64,000 bases of DNA from Tenodera sinensis. Its lineage: Eukaryota; Arthropoda; Insecta; Mantodea; Mantidae. Each line of letters begins with the position of its first letter. Positions within the stretch are counted from its first letter, which is position 1. The translations under genes were made by a program, and so were the position numbers. The stretch spans positions 137,614,564 to 137,678,563 of the forward strand of contig CM060961.1 of NCBI GenBank assembly GCA_030765045.1, in the 5' to 3' direction. The notes under the pieces are model-generated. The model was not told the origin of the DNA. It made no database searches and was given only the letters and a program-made list of their open reading frames with translations. Positions 11,890 through 23,866 of the stretch are shown in pieces.

Positions 11890-12265
11890 ATCTAGTATGC
11901 CAAGGAAGCATTACTCCCATCAGGGCTACTGCAATTGTCAGTCTAAACTAAACTTCATGGCGCAACAGCTCAATGCTAAGCCAAGGCTTACTACCCGAAT
12001 GCTGCATCCTCCACATCTGTCCACAATGGGTGTCATAAGTGGGATGCAGTATTGAAAGGTGAGATGTGGTAGCGCCTTGATCCCCTTCCATTTGCTGCTA
12101 CTTTTTCCTCAAGCAGCTCCTCAATAGGCCTCCAGGGATCTCACAAGGCTGAGTGCACCTTGGATCAGGTCTCCAGAGAAAATCCCCATGTCAGCAATGG
12201 GAATTGAATCCAGGCCTCCTGCTTGGTATGTAGTTGCACAACCATCGCACTAAAGAGACAGCAAG
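11890..12265 (-). repeat. Possible tRNA-derived SINE, minus strand
   Basis: On the minus strand the right end reads TTTAGTGCGATGGTTGTGC (A-box-like), then AGGCCTGGATTCAATTCCC (B-box-like, GATTCAATTCC). The spacing is right for an internal RNA polymerase III promoter of a tRNA-derived SINE. The body would run leftward to about 11890, but that limit is a guess. No second copy in the window supports it and no target duplication was found. Confidence 0.35.
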
Positions 12266-12879
12266 CAATTAAGGGATTAATGCTTTCTTCAGCACACGAG
12301 TGCCCCTTGTGAGTTAGGGTGGTTCTCTGCAGTCATTCAAAGTGTATGGGTGTGAATTCTCATTTACAGATGCTGTGCTTCCCACAGTCTCATGTAGAGT
12401 CATTTATTGCTTCTTCTGTTACACATTTTTGGGCATAAACAAATTGCTGCCTATAATTTTGATTCCACTATATGTAGTACAAATAGCATGGTTTATAACT
12501 TTATATATGACAATGTTTAAAAAAAAATTGATGCAACTTGGTGTACAGCAGACAGTTCATATCCTAATGGTTTAGTTGGCTTTACTGAAGCAGACAAAAG
12601 TGACAACTACATTTGGTCCAGTGCATAGAGTAAATGAAGATGTTCAGTAGAAACGTTATTTAATGCTTTCTTGGTTAGTTATAATTAAGGTTGGCTGAAA
12701 ACAGTATCCCCAAATGCATACTTGATTCTAAAACTGGCACTAGAGAATTTACATAGCATTGTAGTGGACAAATTTATCTGTCAGTCCTTTGGTTTTGTGG
12801 GCACTAAATTTTTAAATTGAGCAATCAACGGCTTTAACAGTTTAAACTATATTTACTTCTTCTTTCTCTTTCTGTTGTG
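12266..12879. other. No gene recognised
   Basis: This is AT-rich spacer. A 77-codon hydrophobic open frame at 12342-12575 has no family resemblance and no supporting context. Confidence 0.45.
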
Positions 12880-13914
12880 CCTTGAAGTATCAGGACGGCC
12901 TGGATCCGTTTCCTCCATGTTCCCTAACCTTAACCATCTTTCTCAATCCTCCCATACCCTTTCCTCTCTTCCTTGCTGTGTGCTCTATGTTATCCATAAA
13001 TCCTTTCCTTGGTCTTCCCCTCCCTCTTCTTCCTTCCATTCTTACTTCCATGATCTGTTTTGGCTTTCTCCCTTCCTCTACCCTCAACATGTGTCCAAAC
13101 CATTTCAACTGTTTATTCTGCAAAGTTTCTTCTATTGAAGTTTGTTTCAATTCTCTCATTCTTTCTTTCTGGATTTTGCTCCCCCTAGTCTTCCCCATTA
13201 TTCTTCTATAACATTTAATTTCAACAGCTGTTAAGTACTTATTTCCTGATTCTTTCCTGACCAACTTTCCCCTCTGTACAACAGGGTTGGTTCAGTTATT
13301 GACTTACAGATATGTAATTTGAGCTTTTCTGGATCTTTGTTTTTCCAAAAATCACTCCACTGAGTTGCTTTCCTGGTTTGATTTAGTATCTCTTCCTGTA
13401 TTTTCCCATTTTGATGTACTATTATTCCCAAGTATTCATATTGTTGGATTGGACCTGCTCCAGCTGTATTCCATCACAATTTATCTTTATAGTTTCTATT
13501 TCCTTTTCTGTTTTTGCCGTGTTCATTACTTTACTTTTCTTAGGGCTTACAATCATCCCTTTACTCCTTAAAATCTCTGACGACTCAATTACTGCTTGTA
13601 ATTTTTGCTTGTCTTCCGTTATCAGCTGTATATCATCTGCATAAACCAATGCTTGGCAATAAATTGGCCTCATCATCCAATTACCAACTTTGACTTTTGC
13701 TGTTCTTCTTTTACACACTTTAATTATCTCTTCCAATAGAATTATGAATAGTAAAGTACTTGGACTATCTCCTTGTTTGAGTCCCTTACACATCACAATT
13801 TCTTCTGATATTCGTCCATTAATCTGTACTATTCCCTTTGTCAATTCATATGTAGATAATATTTACAGAGCTGAAAATTGGTGGAAAATCCATTCAATTA
13901 GCTTTTTTATATAA
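12880..13914 (-). pseudogene. Non-LTR retrotransposon RT, C-terminal half
   Basis: On the minus strand the frame at 13844-13422 reads VMCKGLKQGDSPSTLLFIIL (a QGDxxS motif) and then ALVYADDIQLI, the RT active-site YADD box. It is followed by KTEKEIETIKINCDGIQ. A second frame (13431-13231) carries NQTRKATQWSDFWKNKDPEK. A third (13264-12890) carries KCYRRIMGKTRGSKIQ and KWFGHMLRVEEGRKPK with GRRGRGRPRK, the typical C-terminal tail of this LINE group. The frame changes at least twice. The 5' half, including the endonuclease and early RT motifs, is missing, as expected for 5' truncation. The exact clade is not fixed. Confidence 0.85.
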
Positions 13915-14291
13915 TTTAATATTATCAGGTGATGATAAAAAATATCATTAAGAGTATTGTTGTCATCTTGCTAGTATATATCTGCTTTAAATAAAAGCAG
14001 TTTAAAAGTGATACATAGGTAGAACATCACACTATGCCACTGCTATTTAACCCTTTATGAATGAGCTACATAAATTGTAACATTTGGAACTGTAGGAAAT
14101 ATAATTTAAAGAATTTTTTGTAGCTTGAGACACTACTGTACTTCAACATATTTCAGCAACTACTGTTTCTATATTTAGCCAAGGCACATTCCTGTTAAAT
14201 TTTAAATGAAGTAGGTCACCTGCTTCTATATTCCATATTAATTAAAGAAAGATACCTGCCCAACAAATTATATAGTGCAATCCCATCGATA
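13915..14291. other. No gene recognised
   Basis: 377 bases of AT-rich spacer before the second mariner; nothing recognisable. Confidence 0.5.
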
Positions 14292-15550
14292 CAAGGGCTG
14301 TCCCAGAAGTATATGACCTGATGTATAGTTAGTGGTGATTGTTCTAAATAAATGATTATGGTAGAGAGTACCAACCTTATAAAGCATAAGTTTGAAGTTT
14401 GACAATGCTTTGTTGCTCAGTATTTCTTGACATCAATAGTGAATACTCTCAATGAATTTGTAAACTTGGAAAAAACTAGTCATCTTTATGTGATACAATA
14501 CTTTTACTTGAAAGGTCTTTGTCCAACTAATATTAAATCTGAGCTAGATTCTACTCTGGGAGAGTCTGCTCCTTCGTTTACAACACTAAAATACTGGGTG
14601 GTAGAATTCACATGAGACCATATGAGCTACCAAGATGAACATCATAGTGGTTGACCAAATGAGGTAACCACACTAGAAATTGTAAAGAAAATCCACAAAA
14701 TGTTATTGGATGACCATTGACTGAAAATGCATGAGCTACAGACATTGCATGCATTTCGAAAGGTGCTGTACATTGTATACTGACTGAAAATTTGGACATC
14801 ACAAAGCTCTGCATAAGATGGGTGCCATGTTTGCTCATAATGGAACAAAAACAACATCATGAGGATGTTTCAGTTGAGTGTTTGGAAGTTTGCTGCAGTA
14901 AAGCTGAGTTTTTTGTCAATTCATAACAATGGATGAAACATGGGTCTATCACTTCACACCTGAGACAAAGGAACAGTCAACACAGTGGATTGGAAGGTAA
15001 GAATCTGTTCCAAAGAAGGTGAAGACAGTCAAGGTCATAGCATCAGTTTTTTTGGAATGCACATGGGATAATTTTCATTGATTATCTCCAAAAAGTAAAA
15101 GTAGTCAATGCAGAGTATTATGTAAACTTGTTGCAGCATTTGAGTGATGAAATCAAGCAAAAAGGGCAACAGTTAGCAGAAAAGAAACTTGTTTCAAGAC
15201 AATGCACCGGTTCACACATTCATTATCACTATGGCCAAAATCAATGAGTTAAAAGTTTGAATTGCTTCCTTATGCACCCTATTCAACAGATTTAGACACC
15301 TCTGATTATTTTCTGTTTCCAAACTTGAAATGGCTGGTGGTAAAAGATTTGCCAACAATGAAGAGGTGGAGTCTGCAGTTGGTGGCTATTTTACAGAGCT
15401 TGACAGCTCTATAAACAGGGTATTGAAGCTATTGAGCATTGTTGGGAAAATGTATTGAGCTGAAAGGAAACTATGTAGAGAAATAAAGATGTTTTTTCCC
15501 AAATTTATTTGTTTTCTTTGTTAAGTCAGGTACTTCTGGGACAGCCTTTG
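14292..15550 (+). mobile_element. Mariner-type DNA transposon, degenerate copy 2
   Basis: The left end is CAAGGGCTGTCCCAGAAGTA and the reverse complement of the right end is CAAAGGCTGTCCCAGAAGTA, one difference over 20 bp. The left flank is TA (14290-14291). The right flank is CA, probably a decayed TA. The TIRs and transposase match the element at 1048-2208, so both belong to one mariner family. At 1259 bp this copy is close to full length. Confidence 0.9.
14466..15486 (+). pseudogene. Mariner transposase pseudogene (copy 2)
   Basis: The whole length of a mariner transposase can be followed. It starts where the Met codon has become TTG (14466), with VIQYFYLKGLCPTNIKSEL, then APSFTTLKYWVVEF. 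Next come the first Asp region (MDETWVYHFTPETKEQ, near 14931), the second (FQDNAPVHTF, near 15193) and the third (SDYFLFPNLKWL region, near 15300). The C-terminus is ELKGNYVEK with a TAA at 15484-15486. Stops and frameshifts are scattered throughout. Compared with copy 1 it keeps the central catalytic block. Confidence 0.88.
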
Positions 15551-15762
15551 CACATGGAATTCTGCAGATTCACATTGGGTTACAAATACCTCTAACTCTC
15601 TACTCCATTTATAATATCGGATTTCCAGAATGCTTAATGTGAATTTGCAACAAAGTACATTTTTATGATTATAAAAAAATCAGTATCAAGTTTGATATCC
15701 CTTATAATAGGATAGCCAACAATCATATGGGAAGATATTTTTTGGTTGAAACAGAATATGCA

Positions 15763-15990
15763 GCACCCACCTCTCTGGGGTGGGAGATGCATGTCTGCCT
15801 CATGTTCAAGAGATTTTAAGTTCAAATCTCGGCTCGGGTGAGTTACATGCATAAGGTTTTTCCCTTATCCTGAGGAAAAGAATGCTAGGTAACTCTAAGC
15901 TCTAGGAACTCTGTTCATACATTTCCCAACATGACTTACCTGGGAAAACGATTCAGAGCAAGAGAGTGTAGCCTACTCTTGCAGCAGAAG
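15763..15990 (+). repeat. Possible tRNA-derived SINE
   Basis: The sequence has a B-box-like AAGTTCAAATCTCGGC near 15830, an upstream A-box-like TGGGAGATGCATGTCTGCC near 15780, and an AT-rich tail ending around 15990. This looks like a tRNA-related head followed by a body. There is no second copy in the window and no clear target duplication, so the limits are approximate. Confidence 0.4.
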
Positions 15991-16813
15991 AAGAGATAAA
16001 ACATTAATTTATTTAATTATCCCTAATTATTACATGTACAAAAACACAGTACTTCTTCAGAATTTCTTAATTCTGTCCATAAATGTATGAGATGTAAAAT
16101 GAAGTGAGTGTAAAAGTTGACCTGTAGTTTAATATATCCTTGAATGATAGTTGGTTCACTGTGTTTAATTCAATCTCAGTTTAACCACACTACCGTATAT
16201 GAATTATAGGACTGTAGCTGCCTTTGAAATATGTTTTTACAATTCCTGCTCAACTGATGACAGTGCCAATTTTCTCTTTTCTGCCAAACACATACACTTG
16301 GAATTTGAGGGAAGAGTGTAATATGATATTTACATTGTTGCAACAGTAATTAATCTAACAAACGTATTGAAATATTGAACAAAAGAGTTCTGTTAGTGCT
16401 CTTGATAAATCTTGGTAAACTGTTTGCTTTTTTGTCTGACATTTTGGAGATTATCACTTTAAACCCTTTTTAATTGAACTTCTTCTTCACCATATTTATT
16501 TTATTTATAGATTAAATTTCCTCAAACTTTCCAAGGTTTGAATGGTGAAAAAATGAAAACTAAAAGCAAAAATCAATTTCAGCTTTTACTTTTCCAGAAA
16601 TGCTATCCTTTCTCTGCCCTTTGTGGATGATTTAAGTATCTATATCTGTAGAGCAAAGTGGGCTATTTTTAAGATTTATTTCCTTGTATTTCAGATTTTT
16701 ATTGTGTGGCATTCATTAGTACACTATGACAATACGTATTGCAATTGAGCTTGCATTGCTTGCAGGTATGTGTCTTGAAAGTATAATGAGAAACTAGATT
16801 AAAAACAGTTTAA
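15991..16813. other. No gene recognised
   Basis: AT-rich spacer, no recognisable gene or repeat. Confidence 0.5.
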
Positions 16814-17124
16814 TCCTTTCACTGCTGAAGTATTAATAAGCACACAGACCCTCCTTGCTGAGTTATTTTAACTAAACATTATCTAGTATGTTCTTAATCT
16901 TCCTCTTTATGTACAATGAGTTGTTTTGTTAACTTCTATGTGATGGCAACGCTATGTCTTCCACAAGGAGAGCAGTGATTACCATGGACGGAACTGTTCC
17001 GGCTTCTGCGATGAAATCTTAAACTTCCTCTTTGTGTATGAGTTGTTTTGTCAACTTCTAAGCATTTGCAAGGAGTGCAGTGATTACCACTGATGGAACT
17101 GTTCCGACATCTGCAGTGAAAGGG
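16814..17124. mobile_element. TTAA-flanked MITE, piggyBac-like
   Basis: The ends are inverted repeats: TCCTTTCACTGCTGAAG on the left, and CCCTTTCACTGCAGATG as the reverse complement of the right. Each is directly flanked by TTAA (16810-16813 and 17125-17128). TTAA duplication with termini starting CCC is the signature of piggyBac transposons. No transposase is present, so this would be a 311-bp MITE. Most of the interior is an imperfect direct duplication: CTTCCTCTTTATGTACAATG at about 16899 and CTTCCTCTTTGTGTATGAG at about 17028, each followed by GCAGTGATTACCA and GGAACTGTTCCG. Confidence 0.6.
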
Positions 17125-17128
17125 TTAA

Positions 17129-18970
17129 TGTTACTCGTATTCCAAGTATCATCCCAAAGATGAACCAGCAGAATTAAAAAGGTATTTGTCGGGTTGTGAG
17201 CGCATGCTTTTGAATGTTACCTATATCTACTGTTCAAAGGAATTGGCCACTATCACAGTTTTTATAAAACATTAAATTAATAAAGGCAGTCATTTTAAAC
17301 TGTGGGAATATGGTAAAAAGTATAGAAATGATAGATAAAACTGTGAAACTTTTCACCATTCCTTGTTCTTAAACATTTAACAATTAGAAGGGGAAAGACC
17401 ATTTGCTCTTGTATCCTGCTAAGAATATGCAACTGGATAAAGCTATAATTTAGTATTCAACACTTCAGCAACCTTTTATGACTATTGTTCCTTTGGACCA
17501 TCTTGGAGGCCTTGTATGAATTTCAGAAAGACATTTTTAATAAATGTGATACTTAGTAATTCTCTTGAATATGTAATAAAAATGCCATGCTCTTTTAAAC
17601 ATCACTACCAGACCAGCTCAATGGACTTACTGCACTTTTATCCCTTAGGCTTTACCTTTTTCAGCCAGATGTTATAGTTCCAGATTATTATAATGCCAAA
17701 ATATTATATAAGAAGTTATTGATTATTAAAGAGTTTTATCTAAATATACCAATACAATCAATGTGATAAATTACTATAGTAAGTGAACTGAATCATTGTA
17801 ATATTTCTTTCTTAAATTTTTATACATACTAATCCATGTTTGAATGTTATAAGCTGCAGGTAGGTGTACCTGTTAGGAAATCATTGATTCAAGTACCTAA
17901 ATGATCTTTTTGGTATGTTTTTGGCCAAGTATGTTTGTGCAAATATATTGATATGAAAATTGTTAAATTCATAGTGTACACAGCCTTGTAAATAAACATC
18001 TGCCACCTAAACAGAAGATAAGATTTAGCTTCATCAGAGATGACAATATAAAAGTTTGCTGCATATGTATGCTGGAATTGTATATGAATAAATTAAATTG
18101 ATTTACAGCTTTTAGACTGTAATGTTCAAAATGTTATTAATAACCAAATTCCCATATTGATACTGAAATGTAGTGATCACACAATGCTAATGCTCAATTA
18201 GTATCTTATGAAGAATTTCAGAAATGTTGCAATACTTATTAAATGCATTTTAATTAAGAAGCATGCTTGTTAAAAGACAGTAATGAAAAGATAAAAAAAT
18301 TGTGTAAATAAATGGTGTTGTGAGTGCTTCGTGGTTGTTCAGAAAGATTTGTCACTTGCTACTGAATGGCAGTTCTGGAGATGGCATTTAAAAATAAACA
18401 ACTCCACACCATTCAAAAATGAGATTACACATGCATTCTGCAGTTTGGTTATTCTCAAGTATTTTGATAAAATTCAAAAGGTTTGTATAAATAATTGCTG
18501 TCTAAAGGGATCTACTTTATTTAAAGTAGATTTTAATCTATTTTCAACACTTGGTGCTGTTTCCTCGACATAACTTTACCTTTATGTCCAAATAATGACT
18601 ATTGATAAATCATAACATATTTATCTTATTTTTCATAGTTGGAATGTGCTGTAATAAATTTGAATTCTTAAAAATGTGAAAGAGTAGCTGATCATACTAC
18701 AACTTCAATAGCTGCCAAGATATTGGAGTACAGCTACTGTATACATCAGGCATTCGTATTTTAGTCATCCTCTGCTGAGGAAGCGACAATTATGTCTTTG
18801 TTCCTGTGCACTTCTCCACCGCAATCTGCATCATTATTACACTAATAATGACTGAGCGAACTTCTGGCTTGCTAGTTTTATCTGTGATGAAATGTTTTTA
18901 TGGCCAACTCCATTGTAAGATGTGTCCTCATCAGAATAGCACATCTTAGTGCTATATAACATGAGAGTGA
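17129..18970. other. No gene recognised
   Basis: 1.8 kb of AT-rich DNA with no recognisable gene. An 80-codon open frame at 18331-18573 has no family resemblance. Confidence 0.5.
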
Positions 18971-19016
18971 GTTATAAGTAGAGTCCGGATTTTATGTGAT
19001 TATATATTCTGTTCCT

Positions 19017-19517
19017 ACCATCTAACAGCACTTCAAAAACACTTAGTCTTCCAATGGATACCAGCTCACTGTGGATTGAGTGGTAATGAGAAAGCTGATT
19101 TTCTTGCAAAAAAGGGTACTGGCAATGTGCAGAAATCAATAGTTAATCTACCATTTTATGCAGCTAAAAGATTAGTCAACTCTGAATTCAAAAAAATTAT
19201 TGCAAAATATTACTATGAAAAATCAAAAAATAAAAGCTGGGAACTACCAAACATTCAAACAGTAATTCCTGAGTATCCTCAAAAAACAGCAGTTGCAACC
19301 TTCAGGTTGATTACAGGACATGATTGTCTGGCAAAACATTTAAACAGAATTGGGATATATTCTTCACCACTCTGTCCTCTATGTGATCTGCAAGAGGAAA
19401 TGGATCGAGACCACCTTCAAATATGCCTGGCCACTTCTAGTGCCCCATCCATCAGTGAAAAATATTGCAGAGCAAGAGGATTAATGACTTGTCAGAAATC
19501 CAGCGTTAGCTAACAAC
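19017..19517 (+). mobile_element. Nested 5'-truncated non-LTR retrotransposon fragment
   Basis: The fragment is flanked by the 13-bp direct repeat ATATTCTGTTCCT (19004-19016 and 19518-19530). This is the target duplication of an insertion into the hAT element. It reads QWIPAHCGLSGNEKADFLAK, the C-terminal part of a LINE RNase H domain, and then a zinc-finger-like SPLCPLCD segment and DRDHLQICLA. The frame is open to TAA 19511-19513. Upstream domains are missing through 5' truncation. Oddly, the copy ends four bases after the stop with no 3' UTR and no poly(A). Confidence 0.85.
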
Positions 19518-19829
19518 ATATTCTGTTCCTGCACATGTAGTTATAAGAAAAGCTAAAATGTCGACAAAATACACTGATAGGACCCTTATTCCAAAGTTTT
19601 AAATGACATATTTTTACATATTTTGAGCTATAATACATATTTGGTAACATAACACATTATTTTACCTATTTTAACATTATTGCAGATTTGTTATACATTT
19701 TCATTAATTTCATTCATTATCATTAGATAACAGAAATATTGAAAATTTTATTATTGTGGTTTTCATCCATCTCCACCTCATCTAATGAGTTTTACAAAGG
19801 TTTGTGCATGGCATTAGTTGCAGGAAACA

Positions 19830-20976
19830 TGCCCTGGAGCAAACTTCTGGTACATTTCTAACAAAAATAGTGCAACTGCAACATTCCTGGTGAGTGCACT
19901 CTCAGGAAGAATTACTTGGATTCTTGTTATGTTGACATATTAGAAAATATCAAGGTTGACATAGACAAATCACCTATATTGATTTCTGCTGATGAGACGA
20001 CAGATGCTGCAGGCCGTTTCATCGCTAATGTAACTGTGGGAAAGTTGGACTCTGAAGCTGCATCAAAACCCTATTTAATTTATTGTAAACTTTTAGAGGC
20101 AACAAAGAGTTTAATAATCACTAGATTTATAAATGATGGACTTAAGATACTGTGGCTAGATGGTGTAAAAGAAGAGAGGGTACTATTGTTGTACACAGAT
20201 GCAGCTCCATACATGTTGAAAGCAGGGAAATTACTTAGTGCATGTTACATGTGTGGCTCATACATTGCAATGAGAGGCAGAGACAGGAGTAATTTCTCAG
20301 AAGTAAATACACAGATATCAGCAATGAAGAAGGTTTTCTTGAAATGTCCTTACTGTGTACAACACTACAAACAGCAGCTACCTAAGGTACGAGTATCTCT
20401 GCCTCTGGAGCTTGTAATAACAAGGTGGGCAACATGGATTGAAGCTGTAATTTTCTACAGTAAGCACTTTGAAGCTGTGAAGTCAGTGATGGAGAACTTT
20501 TCTTCTGATCCCATAGTATTTGTGAGTGAATCCTTGTCAGCATTTAACAGTTCTAAAGTACACAGTTTCATACATTGCAAGACACTTCAGCTGGCTTCTC
20601 CACAGTATCACGAAACTGGAAACTTAAGGGATGTCTCTTCAAGAAGCTGTGGGAATAATGGAAAATGGAGTTCAGAAGCGAGTGTGGTGCCAGGTGAAGT
20701 GGGTGGTGCAGTTTCCACTGAACTGCAATTTGTGCTGAATAAGAATCTTGGATACTCAAATATTGTTATTTTGTCTCACTTATTTAATGATGAAATGTAG
20801 AACCCCCTGATAATATTATTCTTAGCCCAATCCCTCTGTATAAATATGTACTGTTGACTTCTTGCAAAGTTGAGTGATCTTTTTCAATGTATAAAAGCAT
20901 ATTTTCAAATAGAAGACTGTGCATGACAACAGAACATTTGGAAAAGTATATTATAATTAATTGTGCATACCGTTCT
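19830..20976 (+). pseudogene. hAT transposase pseudogene (DUF659 / hATC)
   Basis: The longest open piece (19916-20800) begins inside the protein at TLRKNYLDSCYVD. It carries LISADETTDAAGRFIANVTV, the DDE catalytic Asp region of the DUF659-type hAT core. LLYTDAAPYMLKAGK and ELVITRWATWIEAVIFY follow later. Past the stop at 20800, in a different frame, SFSMYKSIFSNRRLCMTTE and HLEKYIIINCAY form the C-terminal hATC dimerisation domain. There the usual Arg of the VERSFS motif is now TGA. The N-terminal BED zinc finger is not recognisable. The protein would have catalysed cut-and-paste transposition; this copy is dead. Confidence 0.85.
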
Positions 20977-21210
20977 AATGTGACTTAAACACTTGGATGG
21001 GAGAACTTGTACTTGGTAGTAAAAGTGAACTGATTAACAATTAACAGAAATTTGACTAGCCTACGGGTGAGTTTATATTTTGAAGTAAAGAAATAAAATT
21101 TTGTATGTGACCTATTATTGTTTCATTACATATTTATTTACTTGTTTCACCAATTTCGGTTACATATTTCTTATTTTGATATTACATAAAATCCGGGCCC
21201 TAGTTATAAG

Positions 21211-22017
21211 TTTTATCATATTTTATGATTATTTCTGTACTCATGGCTTCTGCATGTGTACAGTGCAATAGCAAGATGGAAGTACAGTCATCTTATGTTT
21301 CTTTGATTCAGTTTCAATTCATGCAGCAATTTTGCTATAGGACATCCATGTTTGTAAAGCAAGGTAATTTCATATCATACCTTTCAATAGAGATTGAGTT
21401 CTCTGTCAATTTGGTCCAGAATTATGCAGCTTGTAACAAATCTTAGATATTGTGTATAAATATAGAATTGCTATGAAGTTTTTTTCAGGTGTTGTAACCA
21501 TAAAAAATTAAGTTATCTGTAATTGCTAAGAGTATTTGTTTTCTTATTCCTGGCAGAGTTGTTCTTTTTGCACTACCTCCACATAGTTTAAACTCCCTAT
21601 TTTACTATATGAGATGATTTGTTCTCGTCAGCTTGCTCAGCCAGTATTGTTCATAATATGGCTGTTTTTGTTTTGCCACTGCATCATTGTTTTTTTCCAC
21701 CAACATTTTAAGCTCTTACTGAAGCCATCTTCAGAGTTGCACTGCGTTGCATGAGCAGAGTGACAACCATAGCATGTGGCACAGAACACCCCTGAAGACG
21801 ATCTCAACAGGAGGTTCAAACATTGGTGGAGAGAAGTGATGATGCAGCAGCAAGCAAAAAACAGCCTAATTAACAATGGTGAAGATTTGTTTCAATACAA
21901 GTTCAGCGAAGATTTGGAGAATACACAGTGAAATGCTGCGAGCTGGATCCATGTATTATAGTTGGTTCACCTTACTTCTGACTTTGTGAGGAACTGATAG
22001 TAGTATGCAAATTATCA
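21211..22017. other. No gene recognised
   Basis: This is AT-rich spacer. At about 21790-21830 the phrase CCTGAAGACGATCTCAACAG precedes GGTTCAAACATTGG. It faintly recalls the terminal repeat at 11.2-11.6 kb but is too degraded to call. Confidence 0.4.
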
Positions 22018-22690
22018 TCATTGGCTTAACAGCGCAAAGCGGGCCACAGCCTCCCTCAAAACTGATTTCCAGACATCTCTATTTCTGGCAGCCTGCCACC
22101 AACTTCTAATCCCCAATCGTCTTGCATCCTCTTCAACTCCATTTATCCATCTCAATCTTGGTCTGCCAATTTTTCTCCTATTCTCCACTTTACTCTCCAT
22201 TATTCTCTTCACCATATCCTCTTCTCCATTCTCTGTATGTGTCCAGCCCATTACAGATGTCAACAACATCTGGGGAGTCATATATATGGTACAATTCTCT
22301 ATTGTATCTTAATCGCCACTGTCCATTTTTTTAATAGGTCCATAGATCTTCCTCAAAATCTTCCTTTCAAATATCTAAAGTCTAGCTATCTCCACAACCA
22401 GTAGCACCCATGTCTCCACTCCATAAGTTAGTACCCGTTTTATTAGTGTCTTGTAAAGTCGTACTTTTGTTTCTTGTGCTAGTATTTTTTATTTAAAGTA
22501 CTTGAGTAGTGTAAAATAACTGGTTAGCACTTTGTATTCATCTATTTACTTCTTCTCTGATATCATTTCTAATATTCACTAAAGATCTTAAGTAGATGAA
22601 ATTCTCTAGTTTCTCATACTTATATACATATTTCCAATAAACCTTCATTTCTGTATTCCTTTTTGTTACTGACTACCATATATTTTGTTT
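22018..22690 (-). pseudogene. Non-LTR retrotransposon ORF2 C-terminal remnant
   Basis: On the minus strand this reads in order YLRSLVNIRNDIREEVNR, then LYKTLIKRVLTYGVETWVL. It continues with IFERKILRKIYGP and finally GRPRLRWINGVEEDARRLG with WWQAARNRDVWKSVLREA. This is the standard run of motifs downstream of the RT in RTE/R1-type LINEs. The right-hand segments are in a different frame from the 22018-22281 segment. The RT catalytic core is missing. Confidence 0.85.
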
Positions 22691-23854
22691 TCATTTATTT
22701 CCAGTTCCATACTTTGTGCTGCAATTTCAGTGCCACAAAGTTTCTTTTTATGTCTCTCTGATGTGTCAATATCAATGCAAGCAAGCCGCAAGATATGACC
22801 TACTTGTATACTTTTTCTGATGAGACTAATATGGAGTTAATGCATACATATTAAACAATGTACAAATTTGCACATACACATTGAGATATTGTGCTTGTTG
22901 CAAAATCCTTTTAAGAAATGAAGTAAATAAAGAGAGCAAATACAAACAAAATGGCTTGGAGGCACTTAGGCACTTGTGTACCAATAAGCTAAAGCATGCT
23001 ATAGTGTTGATGCAAACTCCTTGCTTCTGCACTTCTTGATTTTATTGATTGATAGAGTAGATATTCTTGCCTGTACATATTTCATTCATGTTGTACTTTT
23101 CCACCAATATCCTTGTCTAATAATTTCACTAGTGCGGTCATTGATGTAAAAGCTAACAGTGCTACATATAACTGTGGGAAGTGTAGTACTTCAACTTTTC
23201 AAAACATAAATTGACCATAGCAGTTATATGCTTGTTAGCATAGCGGAATCCTGATAACTCGACCTAATTTGGACTGAGAGAGTGTTGAGTTGTTGAAATG
23301 TACAGTATCACGAAATAAGGGGTCTGCTATTCACAACTCATAGCATAATATTCAGATTACATAAATGCATGTTCTAGCACAATATAAAAAACAAAAGTAC
23401 AACATATCCTAAAAATTATTACTTATTAATATGTTCCTCTTTGTCTGGTCTCTTAACGCATCCAATTTAATTTCCATTATCATGTAACTTGTCTTTTCTT
23501 CTCAGTTGACATTTTCACTGGCATATACACAACACTAACAGTAAGCCTGAAATCTGAGAAACTGTACTGTAACCAGAAATATGTAACTGAAAGTTTAGCT
23601 TACCACATGCGTACTGGGTAAGGCAATTAACCTTTAAATCTTCTAAACATGTGTTTGTTCTATGTATGCACATTATTAGCAGCAAGCTTTTGATTTTGTG
23701 ACCAGTTGCCACATAGTGGATTATAGAAACTATTACACTAAAGTGTAATGTTAAAAAAACAAAATAAAAATTAAAAAAAGGTAGTCGAGTTATACAAAAT
23801 GTTGAGTTGCCAGGATTCTACTATATTTCATTGTTAACATGTGATATTCCCAGC
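22691..23854. other. No gene recognised
   Basis: 1.2 kb of AT-rich spacer; nothing recognisable. Confidence 0.5.
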
Positions 23855-23866
23855 TTCAGCTTCAAA

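Larger units (their letters stand above)
18979..21202 (+). mobile_element. hAT transposon with 8-bp target duplication
   Basis: The terminal inverted repeats are TAGAGTCCGGATTTTATGTG (left) and TAGGGCCCGGATTTTATGTA (reverse complement of right). They are flanked by the perfect 8-bp direct repeat GTTATAAG at 18971-18978 and 21203-21210. Eight-base target duplications and TAGRG termini are diagnostic of hAT elements, and a hAT transposase pseudogene lies inside on the plus strand. The total of 2224 bp includes a 501-bp foreign insertion (19017-19517). Confidence 0.92.

Noticed and set aside
12882..13211. 109-codon Pro/Leu/Phe-rich plus-strand frame
   Set aside because: It is antisense to the LINE C-terminal region, which carries clear motifs on the minus strand.
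21780..21850. Possible second copy of the 11.2-kb terminal-repeat or hammerhead motif
   Set aside because: Only a short phrase (CTGAAGACG, then CAAACATTGG) is similar; the core bases needed are absent.
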